Assembly: GCF_017114985.1 (NCBI RefSeq)
Contig: NZ_JABXKP010000093.1
Span: 1-50,291 of the forward strand
DNA length: 50,291 bases
Origin: Nostoc sp. JL33
GTDB lineage: Bacteria; Cyanobacteriota; Cyanobacteriia; Cyanobacteriales; Nostocaceae
Direction: 5' to 3'
This document shows positions 1 through 8,041 of this stretch, one piece after another; positions within the stretch are counted from its first letter, which is position 1, and every line of letters starts with the position of its first letter. A program made the translations under genes and the position numbers. The notes under the pieces are model-generated. The model was not told the origin of the DNA. It ran no database searches and saw only the letters and a program-made list of their open reading frames with translations.

Positions 1-761
1 AATACCAAGGAGTTATGACCAGTCAGGGTAGAGATTTCCTTTCCGGTCTGCAAATCCCACACTTTCAGGGTCTTGTCTAATGAACCAGAAACGGCTGTTT
101 TTCCATCTGGGGCGATCGCTACTGCATTTACCGAGCGGTTATGACCAGTCAGGGTAGAGATTTCCTTTCCGGTCTGCAAATCCCACACTTTCAGGGTCTT
201 GTCTAATGAACCAGAAACGGCTGTTTTTCCATCTGGGGCGATCGCTACTGCATTTACCAAGGAGTTATGACCAGTCAGGGTACGCAGTAGGTTTCCGCCT
301 GGAGTGGTTAAGCTGGCTGTAATGGGGCGAAATCGAGGAATTTCACTTTTACTTTGTGCTGCATCTGACAATATTTTCTCAATTTCTGGCTGGGGAAAAC
401 TCTGCAACCTTCCCCATAATTGTCCTACTAATTGGGTTAGGTCTTTATTCAAAACATGGGCTGATAACTGTAGCGCATCTTGAATTAATTTCAGGATTTT
501 GAGTTGTTCAGGGTCTAGTTTATTTTCTTCTTCTAAATTCTCCCATACCTCTGGATTACAAATCAAACTATAATCTCTAATTAGGGCTTCTACTCCAAAT
601 TGAGGATATTGAAGTTTTAAGGAAATAAAATCAAAGTCTGTGAGAGTTTGATAATACTTTTCCGAGTTTCCTGCTTTTAATTGTTGTTCAGGAAATTGAC
701 CTAGAAAAAATTTTTGAAATTCTGCTGATTTGCAGGCTATTTTACTGGCAATTTCCCCCAT
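1..761 (-). CDS. WD40-repeat protein, sensor half of a STAND pair (partial, leaves window)
   Basis: The minus-strand frame starts with ATG at 761 (MGEIASKIACKS) and is still open at position 1, so the C-terminus is missing. Residues 1 to about 150 form a helical region without a recognised motif. From about residue 155 WD40 units follow, with the classic pattern LTGH...V.AVAIAPDGK..VSGS.DKT.KVWD. WD40 propellers act as sensor or protein-binding scaffolds. The start lies 1 nt after the stop of the NACHT ATPase gene, in another frame, so the two are very probably translationally coupled and work together. In many cyanobacterial STAND proteins both parts are on one chain. The adjacent units are almost identical at DNA level, which points to recent unit amplification. 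The exact partner and ligand cannot be inferred. Confidence 0.85.
   Translation of the reverse strand, partial: MGEIASKIACKSAEFQKFFLGQFPEQQLKAGNSEKYYQTLTDFDFISLKLQYPQFGVEALIRDYSLICNPEVWENLEEENKLDPEQLKILKLIQDALQLSAHVLNKDLTQLVGQLWGRLQSFPQPEIEKILSDAAQSKSEIPRFRPITASLTTPGGNLLRTLTGHNSLVNAVAIAPDGKTAVSGSLDKTLKVWDLQTGKEISTLTGHNRSVNAVAIAPDGKTAVSGSLDKTLKVWDLQTGKEISTLTGHNSLV
13..281. repeat. 126-bp tandem repeat coding for WD40 units
   Basis: Units 13-138 and 139-264 are 126 bp each (42 codons) and differ only in the last six bases (GAGCGG against AAGGAG on the plus strand). A third copy begins at 265 and diverges after about 17 bases. Such nucleotide identity between WD40 blades means recent duplication or gene conversion rather than old divergence. 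Confidence 0.9.
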
Positions 762-762
762 T

Positions 763-2334
763 TTATTCCATCTCCTTCAGCATATAATTAGCCATACTCT
801 GATTAACTTCTTTAAACAGTTTTCGACCTTTACCTAGTTTATCTTGTCCTTTGAGAAATTCCAGAAAACTACGATGATAAATACTATAGTAAGTTTTTCG
901 TTCTTCTTCATTTACTTTCGGTGTTACATACTCAATCCAATCATTTAACACCGATTTCACATCATATTCATCCTCATCCTCATCAAGAATTTCTGTAATC
1001 ATATTTAGAGATATTGGCTCACCTCTTTCTACCAATATGTACAGTATTTTTACCTTCTTTTCATTAGATTCATTATCCATCCCTATCCGATTCCAATGAG
1101 TCGTATAATAGTCTTGAAGACCTTGTGGTAATCCCTTTAAAGTTAAATCATTGTATTTACCTTCAGAGATTCCGGGTAACAGATAGCGCAAATATATAAA
1201 ATTATTTTCACTCTTGACAGCTATTTCCTGAGTAAAATTATCCTCAGAAATATTACGCTCATTAATCCAAATTCTTAGTTGATGATCGTTCTGCAAAAAT
1301 AAGTAAATATACTCTTTGACATCTTCTCGATTCAAAACTGTATAATCACTTTTTGTCAAATCTAATTCATCTACAGGAGTATCTGGAGACAAAGTTAAAC
1401 GTTTTGTTTGTTGATTATAAGGTCTTCTAGTCAGTAAAAAATAAACTCCATCGGGAAGATTTTGTGGTAAATCTAAAAGATTGCTATTTCCTTCTTGTTC
1501 TACTTCATCTAGTGCATCAACAACAATGACAAGTTTTTGTCCTTTTAGTTCTTCACTGGCTTTTTGCAATAAAGTCCTTAAATCGGCATTTTCAGCATTT
1601 TGGAGGGAATAACGCTTAATTAATTGTTGACGAATACTTGCTAAAAACTTTTCTGGTTTGTTGCGTCCTTCAGCGAAAACATTAAAATAACAAGGAACCT
1701 TAGTAGCTAAAACATATTTAGCAGCGATCGCACTTTTACCCATCCCTGCATCGCCAACCACAATAAAATAACCTTTGGGTTGAGTGGTGAAGAATTTTTG
1801 AATCGCCTTGAACACAAAATCACGACCGCAAAATAAGCGCGTTTTTTCAAAAATTAAGGCTTTAAATTCTTTGGGATAAACATCTAAATTCCAATCTGGG
1901 TAAGGCTGATATCGTGATGCTTTCGTTTGTTTAGCAACTACAATAAACACTTCCCCAAATTCTTCTAATTCACCCAAGAAATTGATTTTGGCATTAATTA
2001 TCTGGGTTTTTAGTTCGCTATTTTGATTAAGAAATCTTTTTGTATTTTCTACAAACTTAGAAGGAGTATTATTACTATAAGCATCCCAAAAATAATCTTT
2101 AATTACTTTCTCTTTAAACAGGTTTAAAATTGCTTCAGGTTTAAATACACCATACCTTACCAGAGCGTAAACATAAACAGTATCAACATCATCAGGAATT
2201 TGGGTAGGATTGAGTTTTAATTCCTGTAAAACTTTGATGACAGCTTCGTTTTTTTGAGCTTGTTTAATGATTATTTGACTAGCTTGAGGAGCATATTTAC
2301 TAATAACAGAAGTAATGGCGGCAAATTCTATCAT
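763..2334 (-). CDS. STAND-class NACHT/NB-ARC-type ATPase
   Basis: This is a 523-residue signal-transduction ATPase. A helical N-terminal region (1 to about 150) is of unknown type and could be an effector or adaptor domain. The P-loop domain follows: Walker A GDAGMGKS at 194-201, Walker B VVDALDE at 271-277, and a sensor-like TRRP at 302-305. The region after 330 fits a helical NACHT-associated arm. STAND ATPases oligomerise when a C-terminal sensor meets its trigger, and several families (for example Avs) defend against phage. Here the sensor seems to be supplied in trans by the WD40 gene that starts 1 nt downstream. The ATPase family is clear from the motifs. A role in defence, stress or signalling is inference, and no known effector domain is recognisable. 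Confidence 0.85.
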   Translation of the reverse strand: MIEFAAITSVISKYAPQASQIIIKQAQKNEAVIKVLQELKLNPTQIPDDVDTVYVYALVRYGVFKPEAILNLFKEKVIKDYFWDAYSNNTPSKFVENTKRFLNQNSELKTQIINAKINFLGELEEFGEVFIVVAKQTKASRYQPYPDWNLDVYPKEFKALIFEKTRLFCGRDFVFKAIQKFFTTQPKGYFIVVGDAGMGKSAIAAKYVLATKVPCYFNVFAEGRNKPEKFLASIRQQLIKRYSLQNAENADLRTLLQKASEELKGQKLVIVVDALDEVEQEGNSNLLDLPQNLPDGVYFLLTRRPYNQQTKRLTLSPDTPVDELDLTKSDYTVLNREDVKEYIYLFLQNDHQLRIWINERNISEDNFTQEIAVKSENNFIYLRYLLPGISEGKYNDLTLKGLPQGLQDYYTTHWNRIGMDNESNEKKVKILYILVERGEPISLNMITEILDEDEDEYDVKSVLNDWIEYVTPKVNEEERKTYYSIYHRSFLEFLKGQDKLGKGRKLFKEVNQSMANYMLKEME

Positions 2335-2470
2335 CGTTGATTACCGAAGATTTATTTTTTTATGGGTAGCGTCAGAGCAAATTATACAGTAAATACTGTT
2401 GATTAGTAGTATAGATGTAATACTGCTTTATTCAAGCAACTGGGATTAGTGTTATTAGATGCGATCGCCT

Positions 2471-2608
2471 CCCAATACGGTTCGGTTAAGGCAAGAGACG
2501 CGATAAATCGCCGTCTCTACAAAGGACTGATTATTGTAAAGACGGCGATTTATCGCGTCTTTGCGATTAGCGGCGTGTCATCAAAAAACCTTATCCGAAC
2601 CGTATTGG
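2471..2608. repeat. Nested inverted repeat, MITE-like
   Basis: Outer arms of about 19-20 bp (CCAATACGGTTCGG at 2472 and CCGAACCGTATTGG ending near 2607) enclose a second inverted repeat. Its inner arms are 21 bp and perfect: 2496-2516 (starting AGACGCGATAAATCG) and 2540-2560. The inner palindrome is of the small 'GACGCGAT-AATCGCGTC' kind that is dispersed in Nostoc; a short relative occurs at 16731-16750. The arrangement suggests one palindromic element inserted within another. A 76-codon open frame across it (2449-2679) is a by-product. The spacer 2335-2470, upstream of the STAND gene, shows nothing else that I can support. Confidence 0.7.
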
Positions 2609-2768
2609 ATCGCCTCCTTCCCCTCTACCCATACACGATTATCATTATTAAGGATATTTTAAGTATTTTAACTGATTGACAAAAGGGACTTTATCTTAAC
2701 CTATCACCGATGGGCTACACCTACGCATTTGTTATTTCGGCGATGCCTACGGCTAGCTACGCCTACGC

Positions 2769-3062
2769 ATTTGCTATTTCGGCGAACCCATTTGCTATTT
2801 CGGGGTACTCATTTGCTATTTCGGGGTACTCATTTGCTATTTCGGGGTACTCATTTGTTATTTCGGCGAACCCATTTGCTATTTCGGCGATCGCATTTGT
2901 TATTTCGGCGATCGCATTTGCTATTTCGGCGAACCCATTTGCTATTTCAGCGAACACATTTGCTATTTCAGCGAACGCATTTGCTATTTCGGCGAACCCA
3001 TTTGCTATTTCAGCGAACGCATTTGCTATTTCGGCGAACTCATTTGTTATTTTGGCGTGTCA
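2769..3062. repeat. 21-bp minisatellite, 14 units
   Basis: Fourteen consecutive 21-bp units of the form ATTTGCTATTTCGGCGAACCC run from 2769 to 3062, with a degenerate unit at 2728. Variation is mostly in the last six bases (GAACCC, GGTACTC, GATCGC, GAACGC). Because 21 is a multiple of three, open frames persist on both strands. They read as heptapeptide strings such as FAISANP, HLLFRRT and EIANGFA. None has a convincing start or ribosome site, so I treat the stretch as a repeat and not as a gene. Confidence 0.85.
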
Positions 3063-3107
3063 ACAAGTCTGAAATAGCTGATTAACCAGGGTTTTACCCC
3101 ACCCTAA

Positions 3108-3170
3108 CCCTCCCCTTGTAAAGGGGAGGGAACTAGATTGATTTCCGGTTTCCCCCCTTTACAAGGGGGG
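3108..3170. terminator. Two GC-rich hairpins after pheT
   Basis: Hairpin one pairs CCCTCCCCTT (3108-3117) with AAGGGGAGGG (3121-3130). Hairpin two pairs CCCCCCTT (3152-3159) with AAGGGGGG (3163-3170). They lie just past the pheT stop on its transcribed side and could end transcription. They also belong to the common cyanobacterial 'cccttgtaaaggg' dispersed-repeat type and lack a clear T-tract, so the terminator role is tentative. Confidence 0.45.
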
Positions 3171-3190
3171 ATTAAGGGGGGTAATTACTC

Positions 3191-5641
3191 CTAACTTCTC
3201 AAATTGACGCCGAATTTTTCCACCAAGGCTTCGCGGACTTTATTGTGTACTGGTTCGACTTCAGCCTCAGTCAAAGTGCGATCGCTAGCCCGATAAACTA
3301 GACGGAATGCTAAACTCCTCTGTCCTTCGGGGACATTTTCGCCGCGATATTCATCAAATAATTCCACTGATTCGAGCAAATCTTTACTCGCTTTGGTAAT
3401 TACTTTTTCAATTTCGGAAACTGAGATTTTCACGGGTGCGAAAAAGGCGATGTCGCGATCGCTAGCTGGATAGGTAGAATAGGGCTGGAATGTAGGAACG
3501 AGAACTTCATCTTCTCCCAGAGAATCTAAAAGCACATCTAGATCCAACTGGAAAACATAAACGGAATCTGGTAAACCTTTTTCTCTTCGCAGTTGGGGAT
3601 GGAGTTGTCCAAAAATACCCAGCCTGTTACCTCGAATCCACAGGGAAGCGGTACGTCCTGGATGTAAGCGATCGTCGCGGCGATCGGGTTGAAATTCTAC
3701 CTGCAAGGCAAGTTGGCGAAATACACTTTCTAAAATGCCTTTGGCTTCAAACCAGGTGATCGGTTGTTCGCGTCCACCTTTTGACCATTTGCCAACGGAA
3801 ATATCCCCTCCCACAATCCCCGCAAGGGCTTCTGTTTCTTGCAAACCGTCTTCTTCTCGCCAGAAAATTTGCCCGATTTCAAAGCCGTTAAGGGCACCAT
3901 TACCCTGCTCTAAATTGTATTGAAAGGCATCAATTAACCCAGATATCAAATCGGTTCGCAGCGCTGAATATTCGACAAATAACGGGTTTGACAATACTAT
4001 ATTTCTGTCTTCTCCTGGTTTGACTAAAGAATAGTGGATTAATTCTGTCAATCCTTCAGCCCGCAGGAAAGCTCGTAACTTGCGAATCAATTCTTCATCT
4101 AAAGGCAGATAGCCAGCTTCCGCTTTTTCTGGTAAGGTATCACAGAATTTATTGTAGCCATAGAGACGGGCGATTTCTTCAATTAAATCAATTTCTCGCT
4201 CTAAGTCGCGGTAACGATAAGGTGGCACAGAAACTGACCATGTGGGTTGATGGGTGCTATCTTCTCCTGAAGGAGTCAATTGACATCCCAATGCAGTTAG
4301 GATGCGCTCAACATCTTGTTCTTGGAGTTCACCTGTGTCTTCTTCCAAATCGATTGGCCCAAGTATCTGATTAACTCGGTCTAAACGCAGTGCGATGGAA
4401 CGACTCCAAGTAGACGGATCGGGGCGGGTGTCGGCAATTTGCTGCTGGACAAGAATTCCACTAGCCAATTCGCTAATTAAGGATAAGGCGCGGCGATTAG
4501 CTATTTCCAACTCAGCGCGGTTAACTCCCCGTTCGTATCTACCAGAAGCCTCACTTCTTAAGCCTGCACTCCGGGAAGAACGGCGAATTGCCACGGAATC
4601 AAATAAAGCTGCTTCTAAAACTAGGCTTTGAGTCCCTTGATGGACTTCTGTTTCTTCACCACCCATGACTCCCGCCAGTGCAACGGGTCTGTCGTTAGCG
4701 GTAATTAACAAATTTTGGGATGCGAGAGTGCGAGTTTGTCCATCCAGGGTTTTGAGGAATTCTCCATTATTGGCGAAGCGAACACCGATGGTTAAATTTT
4801 CGCTACTTGCAACAGATTGTAGGCGATCGCGGTCAAAGGCGTGCAGTGGTTGTCCCCATTCCAACAAAACGTAGTTAGTAATATCCACAACATTACTTAT
4901 GGGACGTACCCCAGCAGCCCGTAAACGCTGTTGCAACCATTCGGGAGATGGAGCAATTTTTACCTGTTCGATTACCGTACCAATGTATGCAGGACAAGCT
5001 TGGGTATCGGCAATTTTTAAAGCTAAATTTCCGGCACTTTTGGTAATCGAGACTTCACTAGGTTCAGGAATGCTCAACTTTCCACCAGTCAAAGCTGCTA
5101 CTTCCCGTGCTACGCCTACCATACTCAGAGCATCAGCGCGATTAGCAGTTGCAGTAAGGTCTAAAATTACATCATCTAGACCCAACAACGGACGCACATC
5201 ACTACCCAATGGTAAATTTTCCTGGGTAAAAATATGAATTCCGTCTACATCGGTGGGCAAACCGAGTTCCTTTAAAGAACAAATCATGCCCTGAGATGCG
5301 ACACCACGCAGTTTTGCAGGTTTAATTTTTAAATCGATGTTGGGTAAGTAAGTACCTGTAGTTGCTACTGGCACATAGATATCTGCTTTCACATTAGCAG
5401 CGCCACAGACAATATTTAAAGTTTCACCTGCACCGATATCGACTTGGCAAACACTCAATTTATCGGCGTTGGGATGGGGTTGACGCTCAAGCACTTTCCC
5501 AACAACCACGCCATTTGCCCAAGTGCGGCGGTCTTCAATTTCTTCTACCTCAAACCCCGCCATTGTCAGGGTTTCGGCTAATTCTTCTGGACTAAGTTTT
5601 ATCTCTACTAGTTCGCGCAGCCAATTTAGAGAAATACGCAT
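3191..5641 (-). CDS. pheT: Phenylalanine--tRNA ligase beta subunit
   Basis: Housekeeping enzyme, 816 residues, the usual length for a bacterial PheT. With PheS it forms an alpha2beta2 complex in the cytoplasm that charges tRNA-Phe with phenylalanine. The N-terminus (MRISLNWLRELVEI) is typical. Residues about 40-150 form the EMAP/OB-type tRNA-binding domain (VVVGKVLERQPHPNADKLSV). B3/B4 editing and B5 domains follow (GVMGGEETEV; RSEASGRYERGVN). The C-terminus is the FDX-ACB anticodon-binding domain (PASDRDIAFFAPV). The ATG at 5641 gives the full conserved N-terminus. No pheS lies next to it, which is common in cyanobacteria. No truncation or frame problem is visible. Confidence 0.97.
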   Translation of the reverse strand: MRISLNWLRELVEIKLSPEELAETLTMAGFEVEEIEDRRTWANGVVVGKVLERQPHPNADKLSVCQVDIGAGETLNIVCGAANVKADIYVPVATTGTYLPNIDLKIKPAKLRGVASQGMICSLKELGLPTDVDGIHIFTQENLPLGSDVRPLLGLDDVILDLTATANRADALSMVGVAREVAALTGGKLSIPEPSEVSITKSAGNLALKIADTQACPAYIGTVIEQVKIAPSPEWLQQRLRAAGVRPISNVVDITNYVLLEWGQPLHAFDRDRLQSVASSENLTIGVRFANNGEFLKTLDGQTRTLASQNLLITANDRPVALAGVMGGEETEVHQGTQSLVLEAALFDSVAIRRSSRSAGLRSEASGRYERGVNRAELEIANRRALSLISELASGILVQQQIADTRPDPSTWSRSIALRLDRVNQILGPIDLEEDTGELQEQDVERILTALGCQLTPSGEDSTHQPTWSVSVPPYRYRDLEREIDLIEEIARLYGYNKFCDTLPEKAEAGYLPLDEELIRKLRAFLRAEGLTELIHYSLVKPGEDRNIVLSNPLFVEYSALRTDLISGLIDAFQYNLEQGNGALNGFEIGQIFWREEDGLQETEALAGIVGGDISVGKWSKGGREQPITWFEAKGILESVFRQLALQVEFQPDRRDDRLHPGRTASLWIRGNRLGIFGQLHPQLRREKGLPDSVYVFQLDLDVLLDSLGEDEVLVPTFQPYSTYPASDRDIAFFAPVKISVSEIEKVITKASKDLLESVELFDEYRGENVPEGQRSLAFRLVYRASDRTLTEAEVEPVHNKVREALVEKFGVNLRS

Positions 5642-6625
5642 GGAGTGTGCTTGTTTTAGGAATCGTCTTTTGTTCTCATTTTAGGGTGCCTAAGCTAATC
5701 GGCATTTAAGTTGCTGCCATCAGGGCGGGCTTTTCGGCCCACCCCACAAGATATTGAGAAAATTTTGATCTGCTTTCTTAGATGTGTTTTAGCTTACTAG
5801 CGATCGATGGCTACTCATCCCGCAAGGCGTACCCTTTCACTTGAACAATCGTACTACGTTAGACTGGCAGAACAATCTTTCTTCCTAATCTTTTCTTGCT
5901 GTCTTGGCTTCTGTCAATGTGGGAGATATGTTTGAGCCAACTAGATACACTAGCCCGCCACGGCGTAAATAGAGCAATCATTTAAAATTCCTAAAAAGCC
6001 CATTCCATAATACTTTTGAATGCGTGAATGCGTGATTGCGTGACTGACGCCTTGCGGTATTAGCCCGCTTATTCCCCACGAGTTTTTAAATCCTGGAAAG
6101 AAGTTAACACGATTAGCGATCGCAGAACTTGAATCTTTTAGGAGTTACGCAAAATATCTTTCAAACTCCTATTTCTCCGTGTCCTCTGCGCCTCTGTGGT
6201 TCGTTATTCCGTAACTCTTGCCTAAGTCCTATCTTTAAAACTCGATCAAACCTGATAACTAATATTTTGTCACTCAACAAACTACAAAAATCAGGCTTGA
6301 CTCTTTTTGTAGTCTAGTTGGATTGAATTGTAGTACTCAAAAGAGGTAAATTTGCCCTGTTTGAGCCGAAAAATCACTGCTAAAACTGCCTCTAAAGCAT
6401 TCACCATCAAGATTTTGGGCAATTTTCTTGAAATCTGCCTGAACAATATCAAAAGAATGGCCAATTGAATCTAAATTTTGTTCATTTGAAATGTAAATCT
6501 GATTTTGTATAGTTTTGGTAAGTGTGGTACTTGCTCTTTTTATTAGTATTTCTTTATTGAAAATGAAAGCCAAAAAATGCTTTCATTCATGTCGTTGATC
6601 TTCCTCTTGAGGGAGGAATTTCAGT
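5642..6625. other. Gene-free spacer with dispersed repeats
   Basis: No convincing gene. Near 6014-6048 an 8-bp motif (TGCGTGAA/TGCGTGAT) repeats about four times. At about 6140-6235 lies one arm of a dispersed repeat (ATCTCCGTGTCCTCTGCGCC-like, then CTCTGTGGTT). Relatives occur at 24300-24440 and 37556-37592. Short open frames at 6129-6317 (plus) and 6337-6573 (minus, TTG start) look accidental. Confidence 0.6.
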
Positions 6626-7582
6626 TTGAATAATAGGACTTTAATTCTAATGGCAACTTCTGACAATAGCCATAAAACTGCTGGGTCACAAGGTACTAGC
6701 AACAATTCAACTGGTAATGGCAATTTTTCTTTCAGTGATGGCAAATGGCAGTTCACCGATGGCAGCAGTTTAGATGGTGGCGGTGGCTTCGCTGGTGCTG
6801 CTAGTAGTAGTAATACCTTCGCTTCCTTCAGTGGTGGTAGCGCATCTGGTGCTAACAACCCCTTTGCTGGCGGTAGCGCATCTGGTGCTAACAATGCCCT
6901 CCCCGGTAACTTACCATTTGGCAGCACTCCCCCCTCCAAGGAGAGTGGTAACAACCTACCTAAAACTGGCAACGGTCTACCTGTACCTTATAAGAGTGAT
7001 AACTGGATATCTGATCTTAAAAACTTAGATGGTGCAAATGCCACCGGCAACAGTGGTCAAGGTAACGGTAACTGGTTATATGGTAGTAACAACAAAACCG
7101 ACGGTAATGGTAACTGGAATTTTGGTGGTAGCAACACAACCAACGGTAACGGTAACTGGAACTACGGTGATGGCGGAAAAATCGAAGGTAATGGTAACTG
7201 GGGCTTTGGTAACGAGAACACAACCTCCGGTAATGGTAACTGGAACTTAGGCAATAACAACGACATCCTTGGTAATGCCAATACACAGACTAGTCATAAC
7301 AATGACATACTTGGTAGTGGCAACATTGCCAATGTAAGTAACAGCAATCTCCTTGGAAATCGGATTGAAGCCAGTGGTGATGGCAAAACACTCATTGGTA
7401 ATGAAGGCTGGAATTTCTCTGTTAGTGGCGAACTGATATCGCTAGGTAGCACTACGCCCAGCCAAACTATCGGCACAGATGTCAGCAGTTTACTCAGTAG
7501 TCCTGACCTTGTAACATCCGCCATATCAAATCCAGGCTACAACAACCCGAATTATAATTTCTCAGCCATAGCCATATCCTAA
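6626..7582 (+). CDS. Gly/Asn/Ser-rich protein with nine 14-residue repeats
   Basis: A 318-residue low-complexity protein that I do not recognise. I chose the TTG start at 6626 because a strong Shine-Dalgarno (GGGAGGA, 6611-6617) sits at proper distance. The alternative ATG at 6650 (MATSDNSH) lacks one. Residues 1-145 are rich in Ser, Gly and Asn, with a duplicated GGSASGANN segment near 70-90. Residues 146-271 are nine exact 14-residue units starting at 146, 160, 174 and so on to 258, with consensus GNGNWN(F/Y/L)G plus six variable residues; the last four are degenerate. A strict period of this type suggests a beta-solenoid or beta-roll. No signal peptide, membrane segment or cysteine is seen. 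The next gene on the same strand is a GT8 glycosyltransferase 460 nt away. Function unknown; surface or matrix protein is a guess. Confidence 0.7.
   Translation: MNNRTLILMATSDNSHKTAGSQGTSNNSTGNGNFSFSDGKWQFTDGSSLDGGGGFAGAASSSNTFASFSGGSASGANNPFAGGSASGANNALPGNLPFGSTPPSKESGNNLPKTGNGLPVPYKSDNWISDLKNLDGANATGNSGQGNGNWLYGSNNKTDGNGNWNFGGSNTTNGNGNWNYGDGGKIEGNGNWGFGNENTTSGNGNWNLGNNNDILGNANTQTSHNNDILGSGNIANVSNSNLLGNRIEASGDGKTLIGNEGWNFSVSGELISLGSTTPSQTIGTDVSSLLSSPDLVTSAISNPGYNNPNYNFSAIAIS
7061..7438 (+). repeat. 42-bp coding repeat, nine units
   Basis: The units begin at 7061 and follow each other every 42 bp without a slip. Five are strongly alike (GGTAAYGGTAACTGG at the head) and four are eroded. The strict period keeps the protein frame and gives the 14-residue units described for the enclosing gene. 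Confidence 0.85.
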
Positions 7583-7688
7583 AATTTTGTAGCAGACAGA
7601 AGCGAGTTTTTGCATCGGTAAGCCTGTCTATTGTGGCAATCAGCCTTTTTGCCTTGAGTTGATTACATTTTGAATACAATACTTCTCT

Positions 7689-7897
7689 AGGACTTACGCA
7701 TTGACAAGAAATACTAAATATCAATCAAGGTTAAAAACCATATCTTTCGTAAGGGCACAGCATTGCTGTGCCCCTACAGCATCGTCTATTTACGTAGTTT
7801 ACCGCCGTAGGCATCGCAGGATAATTAACAAAAGCCTGAAAACTTCCTCAAGATCGTTAATTGGGATCACGATGCATTTGTACAGTGCGTAAGTCCT
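7689..7897. mobile_element. MITE-like element, 209 bp, TIR AGGACTTACGCA
   Basis: Perfect 12-bp terminal inverted repeats AGGACTTACGCA (7689-7700) and TGCGTAAGTCCT (7886-7897) bound a non-coding 209-bp unit. It contains the inner palindrome GGCACAGCATTGCTGTGCC near 7756-7774. A second, edge-truncated copy starts at 50207, and a shorter relative with the same end motif is at 46059-46143. No transposase is inside, so it would need one in trans. The rest of the spacer up to 8041 holds nothing I can name. Confidence 0.75.
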
Positions 7898-8041
7898 ATT
7901 CTCGTCCTGTTCCAATCATACTCACGGGCGGTATAGCAAGGAATCAGGGAAAACAGGCGTTAACTTCGGTATTTATACGGTGATTATGTTCTGATCTCTG
8001 CGTCTATCTTAGCAATATCTAAGTTATATAAAAATGCAATA

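Noticed and set aside
2769..3062. CRISPR array
   Set aside because: The period is 21 bp with no repeat-spacer alternation and no cas genes nearby.
2710..3085. Open frames of 120 and 118 codons on the plus strand and 64 on the minus strand
   Set aside because: All three only read the 21-bp tandem repeat; no ribosome site and no non-repeat coding sequence.
5807..5935. 42-codon frame starting MATHPARRTLSLEQS
   Set aside because: Too short, no family resemblance, ends in Cys-rich nonsense.
6337..6573. Possible 78-codon gene on the minus strand
   Set aside because: Starts with TTG, has no Shine-Dalgarno and no motif; likely chance.
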